From: Ideonella sp. MAG2
GTDB taxonomy: Bacteria > Pseudomonadota > Gammaproteobacteria > Burkholderiales > Burkholderiaceae_C
Assembly: GCA_004359425.1 (NCBI GenBank)
Contig: PTEU01000002.1
Span: forward strand, 1,561,827 to 1,617,758
Reading direction: 5' to 3'
DNA: 55,932 nucleotides
Positions within the stretch are counted from its first letter, which is position 1. Each line of letters opens with the position of its first letter. The position numbers and the translations under genes were made by a program. This document shows positions 1 through 7,266 of the stretch, piece by piece. The notes under the pieces are model-generated. The model saw only the letters and a list, made by a program, of their open reading frames with translations, made no database searches and was not told the origin of the DNA.

Positions 1-427
1 CGATGAACCAGCCGTCGCAGAGCGGTTCACTGTGCCTGGCGATCCAGTCCGCCGGTTTGTCCACGAAGAGGTCGTTGCGGTCCTGGGCGACGTATCGACA
101 CACCCGACCATAGGCTTGCATGGCAGTCGCCATATCGCAGCGCTTTTCAGGCAAGTCGGCCCACAGTCGCCTGAGCATCCCGCGGTACACGTCGAGCGCG
201 CACCATGACGTCGTCCACCGGTGGTCGAACCTGAAGCCGGGGGAAAGGTATCGCCGACCGGACTGGGCGACGAGGCGAACTGGCTCGTCGGGCTTCGTGA
301 GGATGTCCAATTGCGCGTACAGGTCCGCGCTTCTCCGGTCGTACTGTTCCAACAGGGCCGCTGTCGCACTCATCATTCGCTCGATGCTGCTCAGCTCTTC
401 CAAGAGGATGTCGGGTGTGGCGGACAT
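1..427 (-). CDS. Hypothetical protein, runs off left edge
   Basis: An open frame of 142 codons starts with ATG at 427-425 and continues without a stop to the left edge of the window, so the C-terminus is missing. An AGGAG ribosome site lies 7 bases before the start. It begins 16 bases after the stop of the 72-residue gene upstream, so the two are probably co-transcribed. The protein starts with a Leu/Glu/Ser-rich helix, then has several Trp and Arg residues; I see no catalytic motif and do not recognise a family. By position it belongs to the mobile-element backbone. Its reality rests on the open frame, the ribosome site and the operon layout. Confidence 0.6.
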   Translation of the reverse strand, partial: MSATPDILLEELSSIERMMSATAALLEQYDRRSADLYAQLDILTKPDEPVRLVAQSGRRYLSPGFRFDHRWTTSWCALDVYRGMLRRLWADLPEKRCDMATAMQAYGRVCRYVAQDRNDLFVDKPADWIARHSEPLCDGWFI

Positions 428-443
428 TGCCTACTCCTAGCCT

Positions 444-662
444 TCAGGCAGTTGGGCCGACTCTGCGGCCGAGTTGGTTCAGTCGAGTCAAGAGCTTCGC
501 GGGCACGTCCTTGCGCCTGTCGTTCAGTCGCAGCGGTCGTTCGAAGTCGGGGTGAACGTAGCGGACTTCGCCCGTGCGGCGGACCTGTTCAATGTGGCCA
601 CCGGCTTCCGGCCACAGGCGCTTCGCGAGGCGGATGTCCGAGGTGTGGGGATGAGTGTTCAT
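444..662 (-). CDS. Small hypothetical protein (72 aa)
   Basis: A 72-residue basic protein whose ATG overlaps the stop of the upstream 212-residue gene by ATGA, a sign of translational coupling. It is rich in Arg and His and contains a stretch ending in YVHPDFERPLRLN, but no domain that I recognise. Its partners on both sides are also unknown, and all three are probably made from the promoter at 1325-1353. Its role in the element cannot be told from sequence. Confidence 0.55.
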   Translation of the reverse strand: MNTHPHTSDIRLAKRLWPEAGGHIEQVRRTGEVRYVHPDFERPLRLNDRRKDVPAKLLTRLNQLGRRVGPTA

Positions 663-1297
663 GCAGCCCCCGCTGCCCGATTGGTCGGCGTGGATTCGAA
701 CATGTCGAGCGACTCCAGCAGTTCCCGTTCGTTGCGGATGCGTGCCTCGGTGTAGCAGAGACGGTCGCTATAGAAGCTCTCGCTGAGAGCAGTCAGGTTG
801 CGTTCCTGATCCCACTTCTCGACTTCCTCAAGGATCCACTGTTGCTGGTCCCGATTCGACGGCTCGTAGCCGTCGATGTCCTGCTCGTGAAGCACGTCGT
901 GCATACGACTTACCAGGTCGCGGGTGACGCGCGGGCGCTTGATCACGATGACCGCTTCGTAGAGGCGCTGGGTGAGGTAGGTGAGTACGCAGTCGAAGAA
1001 GGCGTCGCGCGGCACACCCTTGTCTGCGCACGTGGTGTTCAGTAGGTCAAGCGCTTTGTCGGACAGCATGACGGGGACCGGCCGCAGTTCCGCGTCGTCC
1101 GCTGCCCAGGTGGTGACCCAGTTCGCCTTTACCCAATGTGCGCCCGCGGCGTCACATGCCGTCATCGCGCCCAGCAGCCGCGTTTCCTCGGGGAGGATGC
1201 GGTCCAGCAGGTCGTCCCGCCTCAGCGACGCGGCCTTGCACTCGGCAGTGAACAACTCCCATCGCTTCTTGCGGACTCTGAAGGTGGTCTTGGGCAT
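659..1297 (-). CDS. Hypothetical mobile-element protein (212 aa)
   Basis: First gene of a three-gene minus-strand operon. The N-terminus (residues 1-35, MPKTTFRVRKKRWELF then a DDLLDRILPEE segment) and the middle (MLSDKALDLLNTTCADKGVPRDAFFDCVLTYL, read in pieces) resemble short ribbon-helix-helix-like or toxin-partner segments, but I cannot assign a family. The C-terminal half is Glu/Arg-rich and probably helical. The ATG at 1297 is preceded by only a weak AGAAAG site, while a good promoter lies about 25 bases further up. The setting next to ssb and DUF932 genes suggests integrative-element backbone. Confidence 0.6.
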   Translation of the reverse strand: MPKTTFRVRKKRWELFTAECKAASLRRDDLLDRILPEETRLLGAMTACDAAGAHWVKANWVTTWAADDAELRPVPVMLSDKALDLLNTTCADKGVPRDAFFDCVLTYLTQRLYEAVIVIKRPRVTRDLVSRMHDVLHEQDIDGYEPSNRDQQQWILEEVEKWDQERNLTALSESFYSDRLCYTEARIRNERELLESLDMFESTPTNRAAGAA

Positions 1298-1324
1298 ATG
1301 TGGCTTTCTGGATGCTCTGGACGA

Positions 1325-1353
1325 ATCATCAATCCGTTTGGAATGTTTGTCAA
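1325..1353 (-). promoter_or_regulatory. Sigma70-type promoter for the 1297-to-1 operon
   Basis: On the minus strand a perfect -35 (TTGACA, 1353-1348) is followed by a 17-base spacer and GATGAT (1330-1325, 4 of 6 matches to TATAAT). This places transcription start near 1318, about 20 bases before the ATG at 1297. Confidence 0.55.
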
Positions 1354-1824
1354 CTCCATATGGACTATTTTGAATGGAAAGGGGTGGTTGAGCTGGTCAA
1401 GGTCTGGCCTGAGAACCGGGACGGATGGACTTCCGCGCGAGACTCGGAGGACGAGACAGCCGCCTTGTGTCGGGGTATCGGAGGCTCCGCTGCGTGCTAA
1501 GCAGCGGGTGCTGACGCAGACGGGCGTGCCCCCGCTGACGCCGCGCCAGTCGCTGCGCTTTGTGGCACGTCGGCCGCTTCAGTCGCCGCTGCTCGTGATC
1601 GTGGGGCCGGCTGCGCTGCAGCCGCTGCGCCAGGCGAGCTGGCACATCGTCCGCGACGCTGCGCCGACTGCGGGGGAAAGGCAGCCCGTGCGCCAGTCAC
1701 CCCACCGAGCTCCCCCCACGGCGCCTCCGTCAACCAGTGAGGGGGACTTGTGGGGGGATCTTCAAGCGGTGGGCCGGGAAACCGGCTCACTGCTTCGGCT
1801 GCGAGGAACACCACCCATCCCCAA

Positions 1825-1856
1825 CCCCTTCCCTCAATGCCAAGGCAGGGAAGGGG
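1825..1856. repeat. Perfect 10-bp inverted repeat upstream of ssb
   Basis: CCCCTTCCCT at 1825-1834 pairs with AGGGAAGGGG at 1847-1856 around a 12-base loop. A second GC-rich hairpin follows at 1873-1888. No T-tract follows, so a simple terminator is not indicated. Confidence 0.7.
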
Positions 1857-1971
1857 CCCTGCCCACCCCCCGCCCGCCCGTGGGCGGGAGCGAGGTGAGT
1901 CCGAGCGAGAGGATCAGTTCTCAGGGAACCCGGATCGGGACCCGGCTGGTGGCTCTCGTTTGGAGATCGTC

Positions 1972-2436
1972 ATGGCTCAAGTTTCTGTCATCCAGCGTCA
2001 CGCGCACCTGGCCGGTCCCGTCAAGCTCGAATTCGTCAATGGCCGCGAAGGCAAGATCGCCAAGGCCGTGCTGACTGCGATCAGCAATACGCGGCGCGGT
2101 TCAGGCGAGCAGCGCGAGGAGGAATCCACCGCGATCCAGTGGACGCTGTGGGGCAAGCAGGCCGAGAACGCCGCCGAGTACCTGGGCAAGGGCTCGCACA
2201 TCAACATCGTGGGTCGGCTGCGCAACAACAACTACGAGAAGGACGGCGAGACCGTCTACGGCATTGCGTTCACGGCCGAGGAAATCGACTACCTCGACAG
2301 CCGCGCCGAGTCCGAAGCCCGCCGCAATGGTGGCCCCGGTGCCGAAGGTGGCACGAGCAGCGCCGAGCGCTCCAGCACCCCGGCCGCGAGCCGAAAGCCC
2401 CGGGCCGCGCGTCAGCCGGCGCAGGCCGACGCCTGA
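1972..2436 (+). CDS. ssb: Single-stranded DNA-binding protein, mobile-element type
   Basis: A 154-residue OB-fold protein. Residues 4-110 carry the fold typical of this group, with WTLWGKQAENAAEYLGKG in the core (residues 60-77) and IVGRLRNNNY after it. The ATG at 1972 has a GGAGA site just upstream; longer upstream extensions are low-complexity and unlikely. The C-terminal 45 residues are Ala/Ser/Arg-rich, and the tail ends RQPAQADA, so it lacks the acidic DDIPF-like tip that chromosomal SSB uses to recruit partners. This is common for SSBs on integrative elements and plasmids. It probably coats single-stranded element DNA during replication or conjugation. The next gene starts 89 bases downstream. 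Confidence 0.9.
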   Translation: MAQVSVIQRHAHLAGPVKLEFVNGREGKIAKAVLTAISNTRRGSGEQREEESTAIQWTLWGKQAENAAEYLGKGSHINIVGRLRNNNYEKDGETVYGIAFTAEEIDYLDSRAESEARRNGGPGAEGGTSSAERSSTPAASRKPRAARQPAQADA

Positions 2437-2525
2437 ACCCTCATCGGGTGGGCGTGATGCCGGTCAACACACCACCGAGCCGCGCCCGCCCATCGAACCG
2501 CAACCAACGATTGAAGGAAATCACC

Positions 2526-3389
2526 ATGTACTCGACACCCGCCCTGGCGACCCGCTTTGCCCCGCACACCCGCGTGGTGCGTGGCGACCAGCCCCTGAGT
2601 GAAGATCAGATGCGCGCTGCGGCGCCGTCCATCTTCGCCGAGGGCAAGCACGCCAGCCGCTCCGAGCGCTACACCTACATTCCCACCATCGATGTCCTGC
2701 GCGGCCTGCGCAAGGAGGGCTTCGAGTCCTTCATGGTCGCGCAGGGGCAGAGCCGCGTCGAAGGCAAGGCGGAGTTCACCAAGCACATGATCCGCATGCG
2801 TCATGCGGGCCAAGTTCAGACCCGGCCTGAGGCGAACGAGATCATCCTCATCAACAGCCACGACGGCGCCAGCTCATACCAGATGCTCGCGGGCATGTTC
2901 CGCTTCGTTTGCTGCAACGGCCTCGCGGTGGGCGAGGTGGTGGAGGACATCCGCATCCCGCACAAGGGCAACATCCAGGGCGAGGTGATCGAGGGCGCGT
3001 TCCGTGTGCTCGACGAGTTCGAGGCGGTGGGCGAGCACACCGAGGCGATGAAGGCCTTGCAGCTGCAACCGGCCGAGGAGATGGCCTTCGCGACGGCCGC
3101 CCTGGCGCTGCGCTTTGGTGATCGCCGCACTGAGTCGGGCGACGAGTTGATGCCACCCCCGATCACTGTAGCGCAACTGACCCAAGCACGCCGGCCCGAA
3201 GACAACGGCCGCAGCCTGTGGACCACCTTCCAGCGCGTGCAGGAGAACGTGATCCGCGGTGGCCAGCCCGGCCGCAGCGCCCAGGGGCGCCGGTTGCAGA
3301 CCCGGCCCGTGGGCAGCATCGACCGCGGCGTGAGCCTGAAGCGTGCACTGTGGATGCTGGCCGAGGAGATGCGCAAGCTGAAGGCCTGA
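2526..3389 (+). CDS. DUF932 family protein
   Basis: A 287-residue protein of the DUF932 (YfjQ/YafZ-like) family, found widely on plasmids, prophages and integrative elements. Family marks include EIILINSHDGASSYQMLAG followed by FRFVCCNGLAVG (about residues 100-135) and the C-terminal SLKRALWMLAEEM segment. The ATG at 2526 has an AGGAA site 6 bases upstream. The biochemical role is not established; the position beside ssb in element backbones suggests a part in replication or maintenance. The same gene pair occurs in many betaproteobacterial integrative elements, which supports an island here. Confidence 0.85.
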   Translation: MYSTPALATRFAPHTRVVRGDQPLSEDQMRAAAPSIFAEGKHASRSERYTYIPTIDVLRGLRKEGFESFMVAQGQSRVEGKAEFTKHMIRMRHAGQVQTRPEANEIILINSHDGASSYQMLAGMFRFVCCNGLAVGEVVEDIRIPHKGNIQGEVIEGAFRVLDEFEAVGEHTEAMKALQLQPAEEMAFATAALALRFGDRRTESGDELMPPPITVAQLTQARRPEDNGRSLWTTFQRVQENVIRGGQPGRSAQGRRLQTRPVGSIDRGVSLKRALWMLAEEMRKLKA

Positions 3390-3495
3390 TCCAGGCCGAC
3401 GCGCCAGATTCCGGCCTGAATCTGGCGCGTCCGAAAGCCTCGACCCGCCCGACGATCAGGCGGGGTCAACCTGACACCCGGTCGAGGAGCCACCC

Positions 3496-3849
3496 ATGCC
3501 GTCCGATGACGTTCGAACCGCGCTCGCCCAACTCGATGCCCGTTCCCGCCAGGCCACCCAGGCCGGCGCGCTGGCCTGTGAGCGCCTGCTCAGACTGGCC
3601 GAGCAGGGCGACTCTGGCCAGATCCGGCGCATCGCCTGCTTCCTTGCTGCCACCTACAACGGCCGGGCCTTCCCGCTGGACCTGTACGAGCTTCGTGCCG
3701 TCGACGTCGCCGTCAGCGACGACATGCTGTGCTGCCTGGACGCGCTGCGCTGGGGCCGTGCCGACCTGCACACCCTGGTCCCCGACGGGGATGCCCGGGT
3801 GCGTGCGGTCAGACATTGCTGGCGCCGATGTCGACGACCGCGCTGTTGA
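3496..3849 (+). CDS. DUF7673-like element protein, C-terminus replaced
   Basis: A 117-residue reading frame with a GAGGAG site 6 bases before the ATG. Residues 1-100 resemble a small conserved integrative-element protein (DUF7673 as I recall it): RIACFLAATYNGRAFPLDLY then ELRAVDVAVSDDMLCCLDALRW and a VPDGDARV segment. From about residue 104 the protein changes to an Arg/Cys-rich tail (HCWRRCRRPRC) that is simply the complement of the stbB gene. The true C-terminus, expected to hold another 10-20 residues, is therefore lost at a join near 3810. Function unknown. Confidence 0.65.
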   Translation: MPSDDVRTALAQLDARSRQATQAGALACERLLRLAEQGDSGQIRRIACFLAATYNGRAFPLDLYELRAVDVAVSDDMLCCLDALRWGRADLHTLVPDGDARVRAVRHCWRRCRRPRC

Positions 3850-4033
3850 CGGTCTGCAGGTACTCCTGCAGGTCGGCGAACTGTGCGCCGCGCATCGTCT
3901 GGGTCTGCGCTTCGGTGGCGTTCAGGCTCTCCACGCAGATCAGGTCGGCGCCGGCTACGCGCGGCTGCAAGAGGTGGCGGGCGACAGTGGACTTGCCCAC
4001 GTTGCCCGAGAAGTTGATGACGGCAATTTTCAT
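3809..4033 (-). pseudogene. stbB: StbB-like ParA-family ATPase, truncated
   Basis: Only the first 74 residues of a partition ATPase of the StbB kind remain. MKIAVINFSGNVGKSTVARH contains a Walker A (GNVGKST, residues 10-16), and VVDIGASNV (66-74) is the Walker B region, after which a stop follows at once. Full proteins run to about 200-230 residues. The cut falls where the convergent DUF7673-like gene is also cut, so one join damaged both. The ATG overlaps the stop of the upstream frame by ATGA. In intact elements this protein helps keep the excised form stable; this copy cannot. Confidence 0.75.
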
Positions 4034-4265
4034 CGATGTTCCTTTCGACGCATGAAGGGGTTGGCGATCTGGGTGGCCATGTAGGCCTTGGCGACGTCGT
4101 CCCCGCGTGGGCCGCCGACAAAGCTGGGCGAATCGGGGGCGATGGGCGCTGGTGAAGGGGTGGGGGCGCTGGCTGGCGCTTGGACTTCTGTTCGGTGGCG
4201 CCTTGAAGTTCGCTGCGGCGCTCAGTGGGTAGCGGCGGGCCGGGCGTCGCTCCACTGGTACACAT
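4030..4265 (-). pseudogene. Small alpA-stbB spacer gene, apparently frameshifted
   Basis: Two frames together look like one gene. Frame A starts with ATG at 4265 and reads MCTSGATPGPPLPTERRS then ELQGATEQKSKRQPAPPP. Frame B, with no start of its own until an internal Met, reads SPSFVGGPRGDDVAKAYM, then ATQIANPFMRRKEHR, and its stop overlaps the stbB ATG (ATGA). They would join if one base were lost or gained in the C-rich run around 4170-4185. The Pro/Ala-rich linker followed by a conserved-looking tail, and the coupling to stbB, argue that both parts are real. It may be a true mutation or a homopolymer sequencing error. Confidence 0.45.
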
Positions 4266-4452
4266 CGGACCTGCGCCAGGCCACGGCCCGGTTGGCGATG
4301 CGCACCGGGCAGGGGAACCGTTGCTGCGCCACCAGGCGATAGATGGTCGAGCGGCCCAGCCCGGTCATTTTCATGACGGCCGGTAGACGCAGAAGCAGCG
4401 TCGGCGAGTCGTCGGCAGTGGTGCTTGTAGTGGCGGACGGGGCGGCTTGCAT
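4222..4452 (-). CDS. alpA: AlpA-family excisionase/transcription regulator
   Basis: A 76-residue DNA-binding protein of the AlpA (MerR-like winged helix) family. LRLPAVMKMTGLGRSTIYRL (residues 21-40) is the helix-turn-helix, followed by FPCPVRIANRAVAWRRSDVYQW (46-67), the typical wing and closing helix. I chose the ATG at 4452 because an AGGGGA site lies just upstream; a longer start at 4533 adds 27 residues without family character. AlpA proteins act as excisionase or as activators of integrase and other element genes. The gene heads the minus-strand stbB operon. Confidence 0.85.
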   Translation of the reverse strand: MQAAPSATTSTTADDSPTLLLRLPAVMKMTGLGRSTIYRLVAQQRFPCPVRIANRAVAWRRSDVYQWSDARPAATH

Positions 4453-4791
4453 TGGGTTCCCCTGGGGAGGTCGATGAACGAACTCTAGTGGGAGATCGGC
4501 CGCGGTGCGGTGCTTGATTTGCCCCCGAATCACGCGGGGGGGATGGGGTCAGAGTCAACCTGGTGGGCGCTGGCCCGAACCCCAGCCCCCTCGGGGCGGA
4601 TACGTCAGGCGAAAGGGCCATCCAGCCAGCCGATCCCTTCGATGGTTTTCGATGTCATCTCAGTCTCTTTCGAAGGGGTGCAACTTTGGGGGGTCGCTGG
4701 TCGCGCACGTTATCTGCAGTAGTATCAAAGCGGTCAAAGTGACGGTTCTGAGATCCGCAACATTCATCATCAATACTGTGGGCATCAGCAC
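4453..4791. other. Divergent intergenic region between alpA and the conflict cassette
   Basis: These 339 bases hold no gene that I can support. A GC hairpin (4522-4527 with 4535-4540, 6-bp arms) lies just above alpA. AT-richer sequence from about 4700 to 4790 is the likely promoter region for the cargo genes, though I cannot name a clear -35/-10 pair. The change from backbone to cargo probably lies here. Confidence 0.45.
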
Positions 4792-6159
4792 ATGCGCTTG
4801 GTGAGTTCACCATATCCGCCACAGATCACTCCGGTGCACACTATGACAGCAACCGGTTTGTCCGGTCACCCGCTGTCTGGCACTCGGTCAAGGAACTTTG
4901 CTGTGTCAAGCATCTTCGAAGCGCTAGCCCCGCGTGGGCCGATCAAATCCGCCGACCAGCAATGGGACGTGTTTCTCAGCTACCGGTCTGTGAACCGACC
5001 TTGGGTGTTGCGCCTATATGACCAGCTGCGACACCTTGGCTACGAAGTCTTCATGGATCAGTTCGTCCTGACGACCAGCGGTGGGCTGAACATGCAGTTG
5101 GAGCAGCACCTTGAAAGGAGTTCTGCTGCAGTGTTAATTTGGTCTTCTCGCAGCGAAGAGTCGAAGTGGTGCGAAGACGAATATGCCGCCCTGCGAACTC
5201 TTGAGAAAACCAATAGGAGCTTTCGCTACGTCGTCGTCCGCGTCGACGATGTCGAACTTCCACTCATGGCGCAGGCCCATCTGTGGATCGACTTCAGCGC
5301 CCAACCGGACGGTCCCACAGGGACCGGCCTGCTGCGCCTGCTTCACGGGCTTCATCAGAAGCCACTGTCCGACGAGGCCGTTCGTGTTGCGGCCCAATTC
5401 GATGAGGCTGTCTCCCGTGCCTTGACAAAGGTCGGAGCGGCGCGGAGCAACGGGGACGTGGAGGCTCTGCTCGAGCTTGCAAAAAGCAAGGCGCCCGAGT
5501 GGACCACGACAGCGATGCTGCGCTGCAAAGTCGCCGAGTCATTGATTGCACTCAAGCGCCCGGCTGACGCCGTCCCGTTGCTCGACGAGCTGATCGCTCT
5601 GTTTCCCCGTTCCATACGGCCTCAGCAACTCAAGGGCCTGGCACTCGCAAGGCAGGGCCAATGGCGAGCCGCACAACAAGTCCTGGGTGAATTGCATGAG
5701 CTCGGAGAACGTGATCCGGAGACCCTTGGCATCCTTGCGCGGACTTGGCGAGACCGATACGCCGAAAGCCAGGACAAGCTGCACCTTCGCAAGGCTCGCA
5801 ACCTGTACGCCGAGGCCTTCGAATTGACACCTTCCGACTTCTACACCGGGATCAACGCGGCTGCCAACAGCGTCTTGCTTGGGGATCTGAAAGACGCAGA
5901 AAAGTTTGCCACCGCAGTGGAAAGGCTCGTCGGCACCGAAAGGCGCAAGCGCGACTACTGGGGTACGGCCACCGTCGCAGAAGTCCAGCTCATTCGGGGG
6001 CGATTCACTCAAGCCGCAGCGCTGTATGCAGCAGCCGTCGAAGACGACCCGGAAGCCAAAGGCAATCACGACAGTACGCGCGCTCAGGCACGACGTCTGA
6101 TGGAGGTACTGTTGCCGACCGATGCCGAGCGGGCTGCGATCGAAGATGCGTTCGGTTAG
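4792..6159 (+). CDS. TIR domain protein with C-terminal TPR/TRAFs-binding-like repeats
   Basis: A 455-residue two-part protein. Residues 58-170 form a TIR domain: WDVFLSYRS (58-66) is the first strand with box 1, and SKWCEDEYAAL (124-134) carries the usual catalytic Glu, probably E130, so NAD-cleaving or cyclic-ADPR-making activity is plausible. Residues 220-445 are helical repeats of TPR/DUF4071 (TRAFs-binding-like) kind, including LYAEAF then DFYTGINAAANS (345-368), likely a sensor or scaffold. The first 55 residues are low complexity, and the start is uncertain: ATG 4792, GTG 4801 or ATG 4843, none with a strong ribosome site. It is the first gene of the five-gene cassette, 84 bases before the hydrolase gene, and would be the toxic effector of a defence system. 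Confidence 0.8.
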   Translation: MRLVSSPYPPQITPVHTMTATGLSGHPLSGTRSRNFAVSSIFEALAPRGPIKSADQQWDVFLSYRSVNRPWVLRLYDQLRHLGYEVFMDQFVLTTSGGLNMQLEQHLERSSAAVLIWSSRSEESKWCEDEYAALRTLEKTNRSFRYVVVRVDDVELPLMAQAHLWIDFSAQPDGPTGTGLLRLLHGLHQKPLSDEAVRVAAQFDEAVSRALTKVGAARSNGDVEALLELAKSKAPEWTTTAMLRCKVAESLIALKRPADAVPLLDELIALFPRSIRPQQLKGLALARQGQWRAAQQVLGELHELGERDPETLGILARTWRDRYAESQDKLHLRKARNLYAEAFELTPSDFYTGINAAANSVLLGDLKDAEKFATAVERLVGTERRKRDYWGTATVAEVQLIRGRFTQAAALYAAAVEDDPEAKGNHDSTRAQARRLMEVLLPTDAERAAIEDAFG

Positions 6160-6243
6160 GTGAGTCAGGAATCCATGTTTAAGAGCGCGGCAGGCGCTCA
6201 TTCCCCATGCCGGCTTCACGCCGGATAACGAACGGAGGATGGA

Positions 6244-7266
6244 ATGGCAAAGAAATTTAAGGCCGCGGTGGTCTTCGTGCACGGGTTGGCTAAGAAGCCG
6301 CCGCCCGAGACGCTGCAAGAGATTTGGCTTTGGGGCCTGGGGCGAAGTGGCCCAAAGCCGGAGGTGTTTGGAGTCAAGAATCCGGGAATCAGCTTAGAGG
6401 ATCAGGGGATCTGGTTCTCCTTCACCTACTGGGCGGATGTCTTCTATGGCAATGACTACGAAACCGACTTCCAGGACCAGTACGAGAGAGCGATAGAGTC
6501 GGCTGTTGTCGCCGCGAACCTCGCCGCCGTCGCGGGGGACCTTGAAACCCCCAAACCGTCAACACCTCGTGAAGCCCGGTTCCTGGCCGAGCTTGAGCTC
6601 AAGCTCAAGGCGCAGGTAGCGAATGACGCTGATTCGGGTGCGGACGCTGCGCCGGCGGCGGCAAGCTTGGCGACCGAGCCTGGCCAGTTCGAGATTGCAT
6701 CTTGGCTGCCAAGTCCGGTGAAGGAGGCAATCATCCGCAAAGCAGCGATGGAGGCCTACTACTATCTTTTCGACAAGGAGTATCAACGCGCCGACGGCGC
6801 TCGCTACCGGGTCCGCCAAGAATTGCGAGACCGCCTCGTCAAGGACTTGCGTGCGGCCCAGGACATCGCCGAGAAGGTCGTCATCGTGTCCCACAGCATG
6901 GGCACCATGATCGCCTATGACGTACTGCGCAACGTCGCCGACTGCCCGCAAGTGGATACGCTGTTCACGCTTGGTTCTCCCCTGGGCGTGACCGAGGTCC
7001 AGGACGAGTTGCGAGCCATTGATGCGAAGGACGTGGACTTTCCTGCGGCCAAGCTCCTTCACTGGGTGAACGTGTTCGACCCCATGGATCCGATCTGCGG
7101 CGCCGACCCGTGTTTCGCGAACGACTACACCCCTGTGGACGGAAGAAAGGTCGAAGACCTGGAGGAATCAAACTGGGGCAACTGGCGACACACGATCACC
7201 CACTACTTGGCGGGTGTGCGTTTCCGCGGAGCACTGGCACAGCATCTTGGGATTGATCTGTCGTGA
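6244..7266 (+). CDS. Serine alpha/beta hydrolase (lipase/esterase-like)
   Basis: A 340-residue cytoplasmic alpha/beta hydrolase; no signal peptide. VVFVHGL (9-15) gives the oxyanion strand, VVIVSHSMG (212-220) is the nucleophile elbow with Ser218, VNVFDPMDPI (275-284) supplies the Asp, and WRHTITHYL (314-322) the His. A long insertion (about 75-200) forms a lid, with acidic and Ala-rich parts. A GGAGG site precedes the ATG. The next gene overlaps it by GTGA, so the two products are made together, and a lipase or peptidase partner for the protease is likely. Possible roles are membrane lipid attack or processing of a signal; the substrate cannot be read from sequence. Confidence 0.8.
   Translation: MAKKFKAAVVFVHGLAKKPPPETLQEIWLWGLGRSGPKPEVFGVKNPGISLEDQGIWFSFTYWADVFYGNDYETDFQDQYERAIESAVVAANLAAVAGDLETPKPSTPREARFLAELELKLKAQVANDADSGADAAPAAASLATEPGQFEIASWLPSPVKEAIIRKAAMEAYYYLFDKEYQRADGARYRVRQELRDRLVKDLRAAQDIAEKVVIVSHSMGTMIAYDVLRNVADCPQVDTLFTLGSPLGVTEVQDELRAIDAKDVDFPAAKLLHWVNVFDPMDPICGADPCFANDYTPVDGRKVEDLEESNWGNWRHTITHYLAGVRFRGALAQHLGIDLS

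Larger units (their letters stand above)
1298..1971. other. Gene-poor region between divergent operons, with two hairpins
   Basis: No convincing gene is seen in these 674 bases; open frames here are biased-composition products of high GC. The stretch holds the minus-strand promoter near 1340 and, towards ssb, two strong inverted repeats: 1825-1834 with 1847-1856 (10-bp perfect arms, 12-base loop) and 1873-1879 with 1882-1888 (7-bp perfect GC arms, 2-base loop). They could be terminator-like, a protein-binding region, or part of an element replication or transfer origin. Confidence 0.5.

Noticed and set aside
1136..2074. A long plus-strand frame between the divergent operons
   Set aside because: Pro/Arg/Ser-rich composition, no domain, and it overlaps the ssb start and the 212-residue gene. 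GC bias explains it.
4030..4265. Programmed ribosomal frameshift
   Set aside because: The switch lies in a C-rich linker without a recognised slippery heptamer; an indel is simpler.
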